From: Agapetus fuscipes
Lineage: Eukaryota > Arthropoda > Insecta > Trichoptera > Glossosomatidae
Direction of reading: 5' to 3'
Length of the DNA stretch: 64,000 bases
Assembly: GCA_951799405.1 (NCBI GenBank)
Contig: CATOGX010000100.1
Span: 1 to 64,000 of the forward strand
Part shown: positions 28,241 to 38,689 of the stretch, one piece after another
Numbering within the stretch: position 1 is the stretch's first letter
Layout of the letters: each line of letters opens with the position of its first letter
Program-made: the position numbers and the translations under genes
Notes under the pieces: model-generated
What the model was told of the DNA's origin: nothing
What the model saw: the letters and a program-made list of their open reading frames with translations, nothing else
Database searches by the model: none

Positions 28241-28494
28241 TCCTTGACTTATAGGTTGGTATGCGGCTGACCACCCATGCTGTAAAAATGGTTCACTTTG
28301 CCAATGTCACCCCTGTCTCAGGGAAGGACGGCAAGAGTTGCAGGGTGTATGTCCATTTGAGATTTGGTTTTTATGTTGTAGGTTCACATGAGGCATGTGC
28401 AAGCGCGAACTTGTACGTGTCTGGTTGTGAGAATGCATGTAATGTGAATCTCCAATGTAACATATCTTTGCAACTTAGATTAGATTAGATTAGA
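28241..28494 (+). repeat. RTE-like 3' unit (attached to coding copy)
   Basis: It runs from TTCCTTGACTTATAGGTTGG to the (TTAGA) tail. Conserved inner blocks are CGGCTGACCACCCATGCTG, TGGTTCACTTTGCCAATGTC, GGCAAGAGTTGCAGGGTG and GTGAGAATGCATGTAATG. Confidence 0.9.
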
Positions 28495-28769
28495 TACATA
28501 TTGTTGTGTAGGTACTAGTCAAATTCTCAGAATGAATATAAAAATTGCATTCAGGCTTCCGCCAGAAGAAATCAATGATAATGTGATACCATATTGAATT
28601 TTGTGTACAGACGTTTTTGCGATTTTCCCTATCGTCTGACATCCACAAAAATAATAAGGCGTAATAATAATAATATATTCTTGTCTCCACGCCCGCTATT
28701 CCCTCCAAGTCTGTGTGTCGCTCCAAAATCCAAATTACATACAATACAACTGCAAATTTCTAATACTCA
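28495..28769. other. AT-rich spacer
   Basis: No gene or recognised repeat between the RTE tail and the hAT MITE target duplication. Confidence 0.4.
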
Positions 28770-28777
28770 CTCTAGCT

Positions 28778-29179
28778 CAGGCCTGGCCAACCCGCGGCCC
28801 GCGGGCCGCATGCGGCCCGCGACGCCTTTACGTGCGGCCCGCGTGATGATTTTTTTAAATTATGTATTTGTATATATTTTTATTTTAGAACTTTATTGCC
28901 GTTAAATTTGTACAATTTTGAAATCAAAACTACCCCAGAACTTTCCTAGTAAAAACACTATTATTTTGACTGGACTAGAGATATTTTTCAGCGATTTGAG
29001 TTGCAGCGGCAACACATTTAAGCGTTAATGCGTAATATGGGGGTGCAATTTTGAAAAAAAAAATCCTGCAAAAACATTGTCGTGGAGGGGGGGGGGGGTA
29101 GCGACAGGTTTGTGTGGCCCTTGGGGAAATTTTAGGCCATCAATGCGGCCCGGGGTGCAATTTGGGTTGGCCAGGCCTG
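28778..29179. mobile_element. hAT MITE, 402 bp, 8-bp TSD
   Basis: The ends are CAGGCCTGGCCAACCC at 28778 and its reverse complement ending at 29179. The exact 8-bp duplication CTCTAGCT flanks it (28770-28777 and 29180-29187). Subterminal GCGGCCCGC repeats are typical of a widespread hAT group. It also has a run of 12 G near 29087. No coding sequence. Confidence 0.95.
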
Positions 29180-29187
29180 CTCTAGCT

Positions 29188-29469
29188 AGTCAATACTCAA
29201 GCTCCAAAACAGAACAAATCAAATATTTAAAAATAATATTGACAGTTAGTTTTGAGATACATTTTTTTATTTATTTCAAATTAAAGTGTACAATTTAAAC
29301 CAGTGGTTTTTATAGCAATCAAAGCTTTAAATAAGTAGTAATGTATTTCATTACATATAATATAACATCTAAGATGAAGTGGAATCTAAGTACTCATTCG
29401 ATAGTGTAGGGTTAGTATTGGTATAATTGGAACCTACTTATTTGTACAAGTAATATGCCAAGACTTGCA
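29188..29469. other. AT-rich spacer
   Basis: No gene seen. It ends at the tail of the minus-strand RTE-like copy. Confidence 0.4.
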
Positions 29470-29989
29470 ATCTAATCTAATCTAATCTAAGTTGCAAAGA
29501 TATGTTGCATTGGAGATTCACAATACATGCATTCCCACAACCAGACATGTACAAGTTCGCGCTTGCACATGCCTCATGTGAGCCTACAACATAAAAACCA
29601 ATCTCAAATGGACATACACCCTGCAACTCTTGCCGTCCTTCCCTGTAACAGGAGTGACATTGGCAAAGTGAACCATTTTTACAGCATGGGTGGTCAGCCG
29701 CATACCAACCTATAAGTCAAGGAACATACACGACAAATTACATTTTTTAAATCAATAAATAATAATATACATGGACATCAAAAACTTAAAACATAAAACA
29801 AATTTTATTTTAATAAACCCTAGCCGCCAACATTACAGATCAACTCCATTTCTTTCTGTCCTTACATACTTCTTTCATTTCCTCCAGAGTCATAACCTTC
29901 TTCATGCAGGCTCTTCTTTTATGATGACTCTGGATATTCCATTCATTCGCAATTTCGGATATTTGGTCCATCCATACCTTTCTCGGTCT

Positions 29990-30735
29990 TCATCTACCAC
30001 GACATCCATCTATTCTACCAACATGTACTTTCTTCGTCAGTCTTTCCTCATTCATTCTCTCCATATGCCCGAACCATCTTAACAAACTTCTTTTAATCTT
30101 CACTTTCACACTTTCTCTCGCACCACATTCTTCTCTTACAAAATCATTCCTCACCCTGTCACTCCGTTTTTTCCCAATCATACTTCTTAGAAAGTCCATT
30201 TCAACAGTATGGACCTTACTAATTTCACTTTCACTCACCGTCCAGGCTTCACTTCCATACATCAAGGTGGGTAAAAGTATGCCACTGTGTACCGCCAAAC
30301 GAGCATTTTTAGATATGTTTTGATTTTTGGCGATACAAGCTGTGGCACCCAGTACACACCTGCCCTTCATTATTCTTCTTTCAAGTTCGCCTGTCATTCT
30401 TCCATCTTTTTCAAACTTACATCCCAAGTATACAAACTCATCACCATCTACCACATCAACGTGCAATCCATTGATTCTAAATTAATAGTTCCTATTTTCT
30501 TCATTTCTTTCAAAAACCAAAACTTTCGTCTTACTTGCATTCAACTTCAAATAATTACCTATCAGAGCTTCGTTCAATCTAGAGAGCATTGTTTGCAATT
30601 CTACTGCTGAATCAGATACAAGGACTGCATCATCCGCATACAGTAGAACACTCACTTTGCCTTCTCCTATCATTAATCCACAATCATCAAGTCTAGCATC
30701 TCGAACACACTTGTCCATGACTATGTTAAATAGCC
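29990..30735 (-). pseudogene. RTE-like RT and C-terminal domain
   Basis: Frames on the minus strand carry SPWLFNIVMDKCVRDARLDD, LLYADDAVLVSDSAVELQ, then VYLGCKFEKDGRMTGELE, YGSEAWTVSESEISK and FGHMERMNEERLTKK. A frameshift at about 30470-30482 and a stop near 29990 break it. The remaining C-terminal codons (29845-29989) lie in another frame. Confidence 0.85.
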
Positions 30736-31075
30736 ATGGGCTCAATACCCAATCAAGACGAAGTGATTCTGACGAGCACCAATCATGTTGCGGTGACGTC
30801 ATCGCGGTCCAATAACGACGTTGAAGACGCGCATGCGCTGTTAGGATACAATGGCGGACCCCTCTTCCAGATCCATGACATAAACACAACGATAACCAAC
30901 CCACAAGCCGTTGACAGTTCCGCGCTAAGGAGATCAGAACGCCTGAAAAACACGCTGAGGAGGCCCATCGCAGATAATGGGCGAAACGTCCGGAAAAAGT
31001 GAAACAAACTTCCGTATAGAACACGGCTACACAACCCATAAGATTATGTCAAGTGCCGGCCGTGAAAGCCTTAAT
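30736..31075 (+). mobile_element. Foreign segment with hammerhead-like motif, Penelope type
   Basis: GC-richer than its surroundings and unrelated to the RTE copy around it. It has a plus-strand frame (30736-31002) ending SSALRRSERLKNTLRRPIAD, then the hammerhead-like core at 30955-30986, then AAACAAACTTCCGTATAGA. The layout resembles the terminal repeat of a Penelope-like element or a small ribozyme-bearing derivative. Confidence 0.5.
30950..30995 (+). ncRNA. Hammerhead-ribozyme-like core
   Basis: CTGAGGA (30955-30961) is followed by a stem GCCCAT-loop-ATGGGC and GAAAC (30983-30987). This is the CUGANGA/stem II/GAAA arrangement with a 6-bp perfect stem II, the best of the three in this window. 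Outer helices were not resolved by eye. Confidence 0.55.
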
Positions 31076-31613
31076 GTACAATTCAATAGATACTTTTATT
31101 TCTTCTTTCAAAATCCTAAATCCATTCTCTTCTGTCACTTTTGTAAACAAAATTCTTTCGCCCCGACCAAAAATCCCTTCAAAGTATTCATTCCATCTCT
31201 TACATACTTCATCATTCTCCCATACCATCTCACCGACAGCACTTTTGACTCCTGGGGTGGTCAATGCGGAATCTTTATTCCTATTAGCACTGACCCACCT
31301 CCAGAATTCCTTCCTACTGTCGGTGAAACTTGTTTTTTTTTTTCATCAATCTTTCTCTATTCATTCGCTTTGCTTTCATTAATTACAATCTTCGCCATTC
31401 GCTTGGCTATCTTATATTCATCTTCTAGCTTTCTATCATTCCTGTCGTTCAGCCACTTTTTGTAACATTTTTTCTTCACTTTCACAGCCTCACCTATTTT
31501 ACATACAGCAATACCTATTTTATTGTAATGAAATGTTCTTCCTTGACATTTTTTTGTTTTTTTTTTGTTGGTGCACAACAGGTTGCCCTAATTACAGTGC
31601 ACCCTCACAGCCA

Positions 31614-32351
31614 TCAACAAGCTGGGAGGAACTCTTTTTCCATACTTTTGAAGGTGTCTACATTATATTGAAATATATCTATTTTTGACTCGTTAATGAG
31701 TTTGACACTCCGAGTTAAAGGATGCTGTGCCAAGACATCGGTGCGGCTCATTGGTACATGAAAAAGATCTTGACCTCGCCCCCAATTATAGTAATTTGGT
31801 ACAAACAACCTGAAACCCTCCAACAGGGTGGGACTGTCTATTAAACCATTGATGACTTTATAAGTGAGCACCATCAGGGTCCCGTTGCGCCTAGTTTCTA
31901 AGCTCCTGAAGCCAGTTTCCCGCAGCAGGTCCTCATGGTGCATGAACTGAGGGTAGTTTCCCTGCGTTCTCATGAGGAGGTACCTCAGGAACTTCTTCTG
32001 GAGCTGTTCTAACATATTAATGTACTTCCGCTGATGAGGTGTCCACACCTCAACAGCGTACTCTAATTTAGATCGAACGACACAGCTGAAGACATCCGCC
32101 ATCGCCCTGGGCTCTGTAAACTGTTTACAGAGTCTAATAACAAAACCCAGAAGCCGATAGCATTCGGTCGTCAACTGCGTCATATGGTCAGAGAAATTCA
32201 GTTCGGGATCAAAGACAACTCCCAGATCCCTAAATGAGGTCACACGAGTTATTTGCCCACCTATATGAGATTTAGTGAAGGACATGATAATGCATTTCTT
32301 AAAATTTAGGAAGAGTTTGTTTTGCTCAGCCCAAATTGCTAATGCGTTCAA
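31614..32351 (-). pseudogene. Jockey-like LINE RT C-terminal part
   Basis: 245 codons: IWAEQNKLFLNFKKCIIMSF, FRDLGVVFDPELNFSDHM, VVRSKLEYAVEVWTPHQRKY and LEQLQKKFLRYLLMRTQG, ending EKEFLPAC and a stop. DLGV-D--L-F--H and S-LEY--VVW-P are standard for the thumb and C-terminal region of Jockey-group LINEs. The frame is open, but the upstream part is separated by an RTE-tail scrap. Confidence 0.85.
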
Positions 32352-32373
32352 GTCCTCCTGTTATTTTACGCAG

Positions 32374-32440
32374 CATCTATCTATCATCATTTATCTTTGC
32401 AGCTTAGATTTAGATTTAGATTTTAGATTGAGTGTCTATA
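32374..32440 (+). repeat. RTE-like tail scrap
   Basis: Only ATCTTTGCAGCTTAGATTTA and the following AGATTT repeats remain of the 3' unit. It sits inside the Jockey-like RT gene. Confidence 0.5.
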
Positions 32441-34475
32441 ATCTTTGTATAGACCTTCAAGTCATCTGCGTATAATAGACACGAACTATGTTTTATGATG
32501 CCAACAACGTCATTAACAAATATGAGGAAAGCCAGTGGGCCCAAATTGGATCCTTGCGGGACTCCAGAAAGTGGTTGAACTGTCAATGATGTATAGCCAT
32601 TAATATCAACATATTGTTGTCTATTTCGTAAATATGATGCGACAAGTAAGAGAAGAGATTTACTTAATCCAAATACGTGCATTTTCTTGAGTAGGACGTC
32701 ATGGTCTACCCTGTGCTTTAGAAAAGTCCGTATATATACCACATCAGTCTGGTGCTGAGAATCCAGATTTTCGGCTATTTCTGCACTTAATGTGAGAAGA
32801 TTGGAAATTGTAGACCTCTTTGGTAGGAAGCCATGTTGATGAATGGTAATACGTGATTTAATGTTAATCAGTAAGTTTTTATGAATTAAACTTTCAAAGA
32901 TCTTTGCAAATGTCGATAAGATAGAGATAGGTCTATAGTTTCAGACATCTGTTTTTGTATCTGCTTTGTGTATGGGAATGACTCTTGTTAACTTCCAAAA
33001 TTGAGGAAATTCATATTGTTCAACACACAGATTTAAAATAAACCTTAATGGTTCAGCTACAGTATTGGATAAGGCTGCTATTACGCCTGGTGGAATTTTA
33101 TCAGGGCCCGCTGCTTTGTTTGGGTTAATGTTGAGCAGACAGGTTTGTACCTCTTCCAACGTAAAATGCTCAATTCCAATACTGTTGGTATTACAGAGAG
33201 GCGAGTTATTAAGGATGACTTCCACATCTAACTCAGGGACCAGGGAACTGTAGACAGATTGAAAATAGTCTGAGAATCTTTCGCAGACTAATTGAGGATC
33301 AGTCGTGATCTCATCCCCATCTGCCAATGTATACTTCACAGTGCTGTCTTTTTTCAGTGATGAGACATACCTCCAAAATTCCCTTGAGCCATTTCCGACT
33401 CCAGACTGAATATTCTCTAGATAGGACTTATGAGCATGAGCAATGTCAGACTTGAGTTGAGTGCGTTTCTCTTTAAATTTAATATAGTTACTCTTGGTTT
33501 TATTCTTCAGGTATACATTATGCAGATGTCTCTTAGATCTCAAGTCTGCAATTATTCTTTGAGAAAACCATATTGGATAAGTCCTACCTGTACATGGTCT
33601 CCTTTTTTTAGGAGCACACAAATCAAAAAATTTATAAATCACAGTGTAAAAATATTTTAAAATTAAGTTACTATCGGTCATTTTATACATTTGAGACCAA
33701 TCATACACTCTAATAATATTATTACATCTATCTACATCTAATAATTTAAAATTAATGTTAGAATTAATATAATTATTTAACGAATAATGGCACTGTTTGT
33801 CTTGTGTATCTGTGTGCGTGGGCTGGCTGTGTTGGTGTGGTGGCGGCCGCTTCGCCTCCCCAAACAGAGGCGCAGCTCGCGGGCGCGCTGTTACCAATAG
33901 TGTGGGGTGGTGTCTATCTTCAGACACCATCGGTTCTTCACTACGCTCCACAGTACATGTTAATTTACAGTTGCTCATCACTAAGTCTAAAATGTTCCCA
34001 TAGCTGTTTTTGATTTCATTTATTTGGGTAAAACTATTCCCTTCTGTGAAGCACAATAACTCCAGTCTCGTTAAATCGTTCACACTGTTCATATTAAAAT
34101 CCCTGATTACAATTACACTACGACCGCTCATCGCTGGGGCACTCTTATCAAAATTTTCAAAAAAAATTGACTCTTGTTCTCCTTCCCGGCACTGGAAGTA
34201 AACGACGCATATGTAAACAGGGGTGAACTTTTTAGTGACTTTCACCCACAGATGCTCGCCATCCGTCTCCATGCTGGGCATTCTTTGTGAAGCAAGCGTA
34301 TTTTTTATTGCTAAGCAAACGCCCCCCCCCACGGGTACCGCGGTCACGCCTGTGTACATTGTACCTGCCATCAAAGAGTTGAGGTGACGGGACAGAGGCG
34401 TTTAACCATGTCTCTGTGAGGGCAATTATGTCATTGTCTTGTATTAAAATATTATTTTTAAATTCTACAGTTAGG
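32416..34475 (-). pseudogene. Jockey-like LINE endonuclease-RT
   Basis: EEP motifs include DIIALTETWLNASVPSP, a frameshift in the C-run near 34322, then GGGVCLAIKNTL and VIVIRDFNMNS (GD.N changed to RD.N). The linker runs to NPNKAAGPDKIPPGVI. A TGA at about 32938 precedes YRPISILSTFAKIFESLI. Motif A is damaged: DVVY is followed by a 2-base insertion and a 5-base loss where FSKAFD should be. Motifs B (SGVPQGSNLGPLAFLIFVND) and C (LLYADDLKVY) survive. Confidence 0.88.
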
Positions 34476-34494
34476 TTGGTATAATTGGTATATG

Positions 34495-34985
34495 GTTGGT
34501 ATAGGTTGGTATGAGGCTGACCACCCATACTGTAAAAAAAATGGTTCACTTTGCCAATGTCACCCCTGTGTCAGGGAAGGTCGGCAAAAGTTGTGGGGCT
34601 TATGTTCATTTGAGGTTTGGATTTTATTTGTAAGTACACATTCAGCATTTGTAAGCGCGAACTACACGTGTTGGTTTGTGGGCATACATCTGAGAGCTTT
34701 AAATGAATATATCGCACGCTTAATAATAAAGAGAAATAACTCGAAAATTGGGAAAATCGAGATTTTGTAATATAACGCAAGAACAATGCGAGAAGAATGT
34801 GTAGAATGCGACAGCCGTTCAATTTGGACGAAGATGACCGAGATAAAACATCGGCTGCCTTTTTCATCCCATACAAGTTGTACTGGTTGTCTGAACTTCA
34901 AACGTGATTTCCCAACATTTTTGTTTTTCGAGTTATTGCTCTTTATTATTAAACGTGCGATATCCTTGCAACTTAGATTATAGAT
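34495..34985 (+). repeat. RTE-like 3' unit carrying a MITE
   Basis: The unit starts GGTTGGTATGAGGCTGACC and resumes after the MITE with TATCCTTGCAACTTAGATTA. A second copy of the same unit with the same MITE at the same position is at 56400-56865. Confidence 0.85.
34712..34960. mobile_element. TA-targeting MITE inside an RTE-like 3' unit
   Basis: The TIRs read TCGCACGCTTAATAATAAAG and, inverted, TCGCACGTTTAATAATAAAG, continuing AGNAATAACTCGAAAA. TA flanks it (34710-34711, 34961-34962). The uninterrupted target (GAATATATCCTTGCA) is known from other units. TA targeting suggests a Tc1/mariner-type relative. Confidence 0.85.
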
Positions 34986-35142
34986 TATTATTATAGAAAT
35001 GTCATGGTTGTTCTGCTCACACATTTTGGAAAGTATTTTTCCCTTGAAATTATATATGTTAACAGGAACACTGTCTGAAATATCATGTTGAAGTGATAAA
35101 AACATGTTTCTTGCATGCGGTTCTATAATAATCTAATTTTCT

Positions 35143-35630
35143 AGTTGATCTAATCTAATCTAATCTAAGCTGCAAGGATATATACCATTTAAGATTTATA
35201 TTAAATGCATTCCCACAAGCAGACATGTATAATTTCGCGCTAACACATGCCGCATGTGGACCTACATTATAAGAACCCATCTCAAATGAACATAAGCCCT
35301 GCAACTCTTGCCGTCCTTCCCTGAGACAGGGGTGACATTGGCAAAGTGAACCATTTTTTCACAGTATGGGTGGTCAGCCGCATACCAACCTATAAGTCAA
35401 CGAACATACATGACAAATTACATTTTTAAAATCACTAAATTATAATACATGTGTATGGACATCAAAAACTAACAGAAAACAAATTTCAATTTAAAAAAAC
35501 CCTAGCCGCCAACACATCACAGATTAACCGCCATTTCTTTCTGTCCTTACACACTTCTTTCATTTCTCCAGAGTCATCACCTTCTTCATACAGGCTCTCC
35601 TTTTATTATGACTCTGGATATTCTGGATAT
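35143..35630 (-). mobile_element. RTE-like family 1 copy, short
   Basis: Minus: a C-terminal coding remnant (35630-about 35520, ESQ.KRRACMKKVMTL in broken frames), a UTR, and a full 3' unit ending TTAGATTAGATTAGATTAG at about 35143. 5'-truncated by insertion. Confidence 0.8.
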
Positions 35631-35639
35631 TGATGAAGA

Positions 35640-36345
35640 AAAAATATCTCTTTCAAATATATGACGTCGATTTAGAATTTTATACTTTTAGCACTATGCC
35701 AACGGACGAGATATACATGTGTTAGTTCGGTCGTCATAGTGTGGAACAATCTAAAATATATTATATGTAGACAAAAAATATTAATATTTTAGCTAGCACA
35801 TCTGTCGGAGCACAGTCAAAGTAAAACATTATAAAAAAAGTGCTGACCTTATTTAGTTACGACATTTATCAACAGATCTAGCTTTTTACGAATTTCGTGT
35901 ATCTATAACTTCCTCTTAACATCAGGGCTTTAAATCCCAATCTGAGATCTTTTGATCTGTAATTCACAAAAGTTCACGGATCTTGAGATGAAGACATCCA
36001 GCTATCTTTCTGCCTTTTGGGAGGTCTCCTGGCTGGGCCTTGACCTGTAGGCATCTCATTAGCACACAAGTCTTTTATAACTTATTCTCCCGACATAATA
36101 GACGAGAGACTGAATCACTATTGTGGCTTTTGTTAGAACAAACCAATAGGCATTTCTTTGCTGTAGCTAATGATCTATCATTTATATTATTGATTTAATG
36201 GGAATGTGTTTATTTTATACATTTTGTGTGGTTTTTGCGTTAACACTGAAAATTCATATTAATTGATTTTACTGAAGTTTATAGAACCAAAAACTTTAAT
36301 AAAACACTTTTTAATTTTCACGCTATCATGAATTTAATTAATATA
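35640..36345. other. AT-rich spacer
   Basis: No coding sequence or recognised repeat is seen. The 3' part (about 36260-36345) probably belongs to the Penelope-type flank described next. Confidence 0.4.
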
Positions 36346-36349
36346 TAGG

Positions 36350-36382
36350 AACATTTTCGATCTCTTGATCATCTTCAGGTAC
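36350..36382 (-). ncRNA. Hammerhead-like core of a Penelope-type end
   Basis: On the minus strand CTGAAGA (36378-36372), a GATC-AAGA-GATC hairpin and GAAAATGTTCC follow each other. This is the CUGANGA/stem/GAAA order, again with a minimal stem II. It lies about 100 bp upstream of the quadruplicated exon. Confidence 0.45.
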
Positions 36383-36482
36383 AAAGGTTAAAATAAAATT
36401 AATAATAGAGTTAAAATAAAACAGTTTTTATTAGAATTTTTGGTTCTTAACTTTAGTAGAAAGCAATATTTATTTGAATAAT

Positions 36483-37150
36483 TTTGTATCTCTTGTTTCA
36501 GTGATGGCAAGGAAGGCAAGGTGGACTGTTGGATTTATTTCATAAAAACCTTCTCACCAGACTTGCTGCTAAGACCACAGATGGCAGACTACAGCTCCAG
36601 CGGAGATCACAACCTACCTTACGTAGAAAGGTCTAAAAGAGACAATAAGTTTGTATCTCTTGTTTCAGTGATGGCAAGGAAGGCAAGGTGGACTGTTGGA
36701 TTTATTTCATAAAAACCTTCTCACCAGACTTGCTGCTAAGACCACAGATGGCAGACTACAGCTCCAGCGGAGATCACAACCTACCTTACGTAGAAAGGTC
36801 TAAAAGAGACAATAAGTTTGTATCTCTTGTTTCAGTGATGGCAAGGAAGGCAAGGTGGACTGTTGGATTTATTTCATAAAAACCTTCTCACCAGACTTGC
36901 TGCTAAGACCACAGATGGCAGACTACAGCTCCAGCGGAGATCACAACCTACCTTACGTAGAAAGGTCTAAAAGAGACAATAAGTTTGTATCTCTTGTTTC
37001 AGTGATGGCAAGGAAGGCAAGGTGGACTGTTGGATTTATTTCATAAAAACCTTCTCACCAGACTTGCTGCTAAGACCACAGATGGCAGACTACAGCTCCA
37101 GCGGAGATCACAACCTACCTTACGTAGAAAGGTCTAAAAGAGACAATAAG
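36483..37150 (+). repeat. Four identical 167-bp tandem copies of an exon unit
   Basis: Units start at 36483, 36650, 36817 and 36984 and appear identical. Each holds a polypyrimidine tract and acceptor (TATCTCTTGTTTCAG) followed by coding sequence. Because 167 is not a multiple of three, straight translation shifts frame at each boundary. Identity this high means very recent duplication or an assembly error. Confidence 0.92.
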
Positions 37151-37191
37151 TTTGACCAAGAAAAGAATAGAGTACTCAACTAAACCTGAAA
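36502..37191 (+). CDS. Gamma-glutamylaminecyclotransferase-like C-terminal exon(s)
   Basis: Each unit encodes DGKEGKVDCWIYFIKTFSPD and MADYSSSGDHNLPYVERSKR. The last unit continues DNKFDQEKNRVLN to a stop at about 37183. The pattern (C-x-Y ... F-P ... L-x-x-Y-x-S-x-G-x-H-x-L-x-Y) resembles the C-terminus of AIG2-like gamma-glutamylaminecyclotransferase, which acts on isopeptide-derived gamma-glutamylamines. Upstream exons with the VYGTLK motif are not in the window. A possible 38-nt intron (GTCTAA...TTTCAG) between units would keep 129-nt, 43-codon repeats in frame, but it is unusually short. Confidence 0.45.
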
Positions 37192-37238
37192 ATGATACTC
37201 ATGGTTTTCTAATGTTTTTCTAATGTTTTTAATTTCAG

Positions 37239-37278
37239 GTACAACGAATCCACAATCGAGGACTTGAAAGAAATGTAA
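37239..37278 (+). CDS. Candidate short terminal exon
   Basis: An acceptor-like TTAATTTCAG precedes a frame YNESTIEDLKEM and stop. It lies about 50 bp after the quadruplicated exon's stop and could be an alternative last exon. Too short to be sure. Confidence 0.25.
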
Positions 37279-37710
37279 ATATGCTTAAATTGTATTTTTT
37301 ATATTTATCTTTGTTACAATTTTATTGTTTGACTAATACAGTTTTTTTTTTGTTTTCAAAATAATCAGACTTTTATAATGATCTTTATTTTTCAATTGTA
37401 AATGCGTTTTGAGATGAATCTATAGTCAGATTTATCATGCTTTGACAGTTGTCTGGTTTGACAGGTGAGGTTTTCTTTGATTTGCTTGTGATGGTTTGGG
37501 ATATTTTGTTTGAGCAAAGAAGCAAGCTTCCCGAATGTAGTCATTTCTTTTTTTTGTTAGCTTATTGCAGGAATCAGTGAAAAAATCATTCTTTATTATA
37601 ATAATAAAAAATATTGTACAAAAGCTTACACATTAAGATACATATAAATTTTCTCTCTATTTTAACACTAAGTTACTTTGCATCAGGATGATGAGGAAAT
37701 AATAAAAAAC
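37279..37710. other. AT-rich spacer
   Basis: No gene or recognised repeat. Confidence 0.4.
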
Positions 37711-37712
37711 TA

Positions 37713-37951
37713 AGGGGGTTATTCTTAGACATTTTAGTCGTCGGTCGAGCCCACGCTTTGACAAACTAATGTTGCATTTGTATAAAGACCTGTCAATAGA
37801 TGGCCGCAACTGAACAGCATTTGTCTTCATACAAATATTACAAAATTCGGTAGGTAAGAATGACCGTGCTGATGAAACTTCCAGCTCAAGCACCATTAGT
37901 TTGTCAAAGCGTGGGCTCAACCGACGATTAAAATGTCTAAGAATAGCCCCG
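37713..37951. mobile_element. MITE with long TIRs, TA duplication
   Basis: The first and last ~57 bases are inverted copies: GGGGTTATTCTTAGACATTT on the left, GGGGCTATTCTTAGACATTT inverted on the right, both continuing through CCCACGCTTTGACAAACTAA. TA flanks it at 37711-37712 and 37952-37953. The minus-strand 122-codon frame across it is a by-product and not a gene. Confidence 0.88.
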
Positions 37952-38171
37952 TAAGAGTATGTAATTAAGACTACATCGATCTTATTCATTAGATTGGTTG
38001 AACCTGAAATTATACTTAAACCCACTTATTTGTATGAGAAAAATTATTTAAACTAGTTTTAAAATTTAAATCTTTTTATGAATAAGGCAAAATATTAGGT
38101 CTTTACGTATGAAATTGGCGTTTTGTATGGGAGGTTTATTAATCTAATATATTTATTTGATCAAAGTATGT

Positions 38172-38683
38172 ATTCCTCGACTTATAGGTTGGTATGAGGC
38201 TGACCACCCATACTGTAAGAAATGGTTCACTTTGCCAATGTCACCCCTATGTCAGGGAAGGTCGGCAAAAGTTGTGGGGCTTATGTTCATTTGAGGTTTG
38301 GATTTTATTTTTAAGTACACATTCAGCATTTGTAAGCGGGAACTACACGTGTTGGTTTGTGGGCATACATCCGAGAGCTTTAAATGAATATATTTAACAC
38401 GTAGTTGATTAAGTGTGCGCATGATGTGTGGATGTATGGAAGTGTGTATGTGTGCCTGTATGTTGATATTTTTATTTATGAAAGTGTCAATTGCATTTTG
38501 AAGATTCAAAGATTTTGTTATTGTTATTATTATTATTGTTATTAACGGAAAATGTAAAGACAATTTTTTCAATTATTAATTATTCTACTGATGTTATTGT
38601 AATTACCCGAAGAAATTTGTTGTTTTTTTCCTGAATAAAAAAAATAAAAAAATATATATATATCCTTGCAACTTAGATTATAG
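38172..38683 (+). repeat. RTE-like solo 3' unit with internal insertion, TSD ATGT
   Basis: It starts ATTCCTCGACTTATAGGTTG and ends CAACTTAGATTATAG. ATGT flanks it at 38168-38171 and 38684-38687, and the intact target is visible in the related mariner near 59450. About 255 bp of AT-rich sequence (38402-38655) are inserted at the position where other copies carry the TCGCACG MITE. Confidence 0.85.
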
Positions 38684-38689
38684 ATGTAC

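Larger units (their letters stand above)
26955..28494 (+). mobile_element. RTE-like family 1 retrotransposon, 5'-truncated
   Basis: It starts within the RT coding region (CVDQILTLRQL), runs through the stop at 28126-28128 and a 110-bp UTR, and ends with the complete 3' unit finishing CTTAGATTAGATTAGATTAG. This copy proves that the widely scattered 3' unit belongs to the RTE-like element. Confidence 0.9.
29470..31510 (-). mobile_element. RTE-like family 1 copy, rearranged
   Basis: Reading minus: linker between endonuclease and RT (31490-31076: KKCYKKWLNDRNDRKLEDEY, GVKSAVGEMVWENDEVCKRW), then a foreign segment (30736-31075). The RT resumes at LSPWLFNIVMDKCV with YADDAVLVS and runs to the C-terminus (30466-29990 and beyond), the UTR and the 3' unit (29470-29735). 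Roughly 570 bp of RT expected between the halves are missing, so this is a replacement, not a simple insertion. Confidence 0.85.
31600..34475 (-). mobile_element. Jockey-like LINE, degenerate
   Basis: Minus order: endonuclease (34475-about 33900), linker and RT start (to 32942), RT core (32940-32416), a small RTE-tail scrap (32374-32440), and the C-terminal domain (32351-31614). It is bounded by RTE-like sequence on both sides. Frameshifts and an in-frame TGA show it is dead. Confidence 0.85.

Noticed and set aside
30764..30800. Second hammerhead core starting CTGACGAGCACC
   Set aside because: A GCACC/GGTG stem is present but ACGTC follows in place of GAAA.
36483..37150. CRISPR-like or satellite array
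   Set aside because: Four full-length identical units without spacers, with splice-acceptor and coding character; eukaryotic context.
37657..38025. 122-codon minus-strand frame
   Set aside because: It spans a MITE with 57-bp inverted ends; peptide similarity between its two halves is just the TIR.
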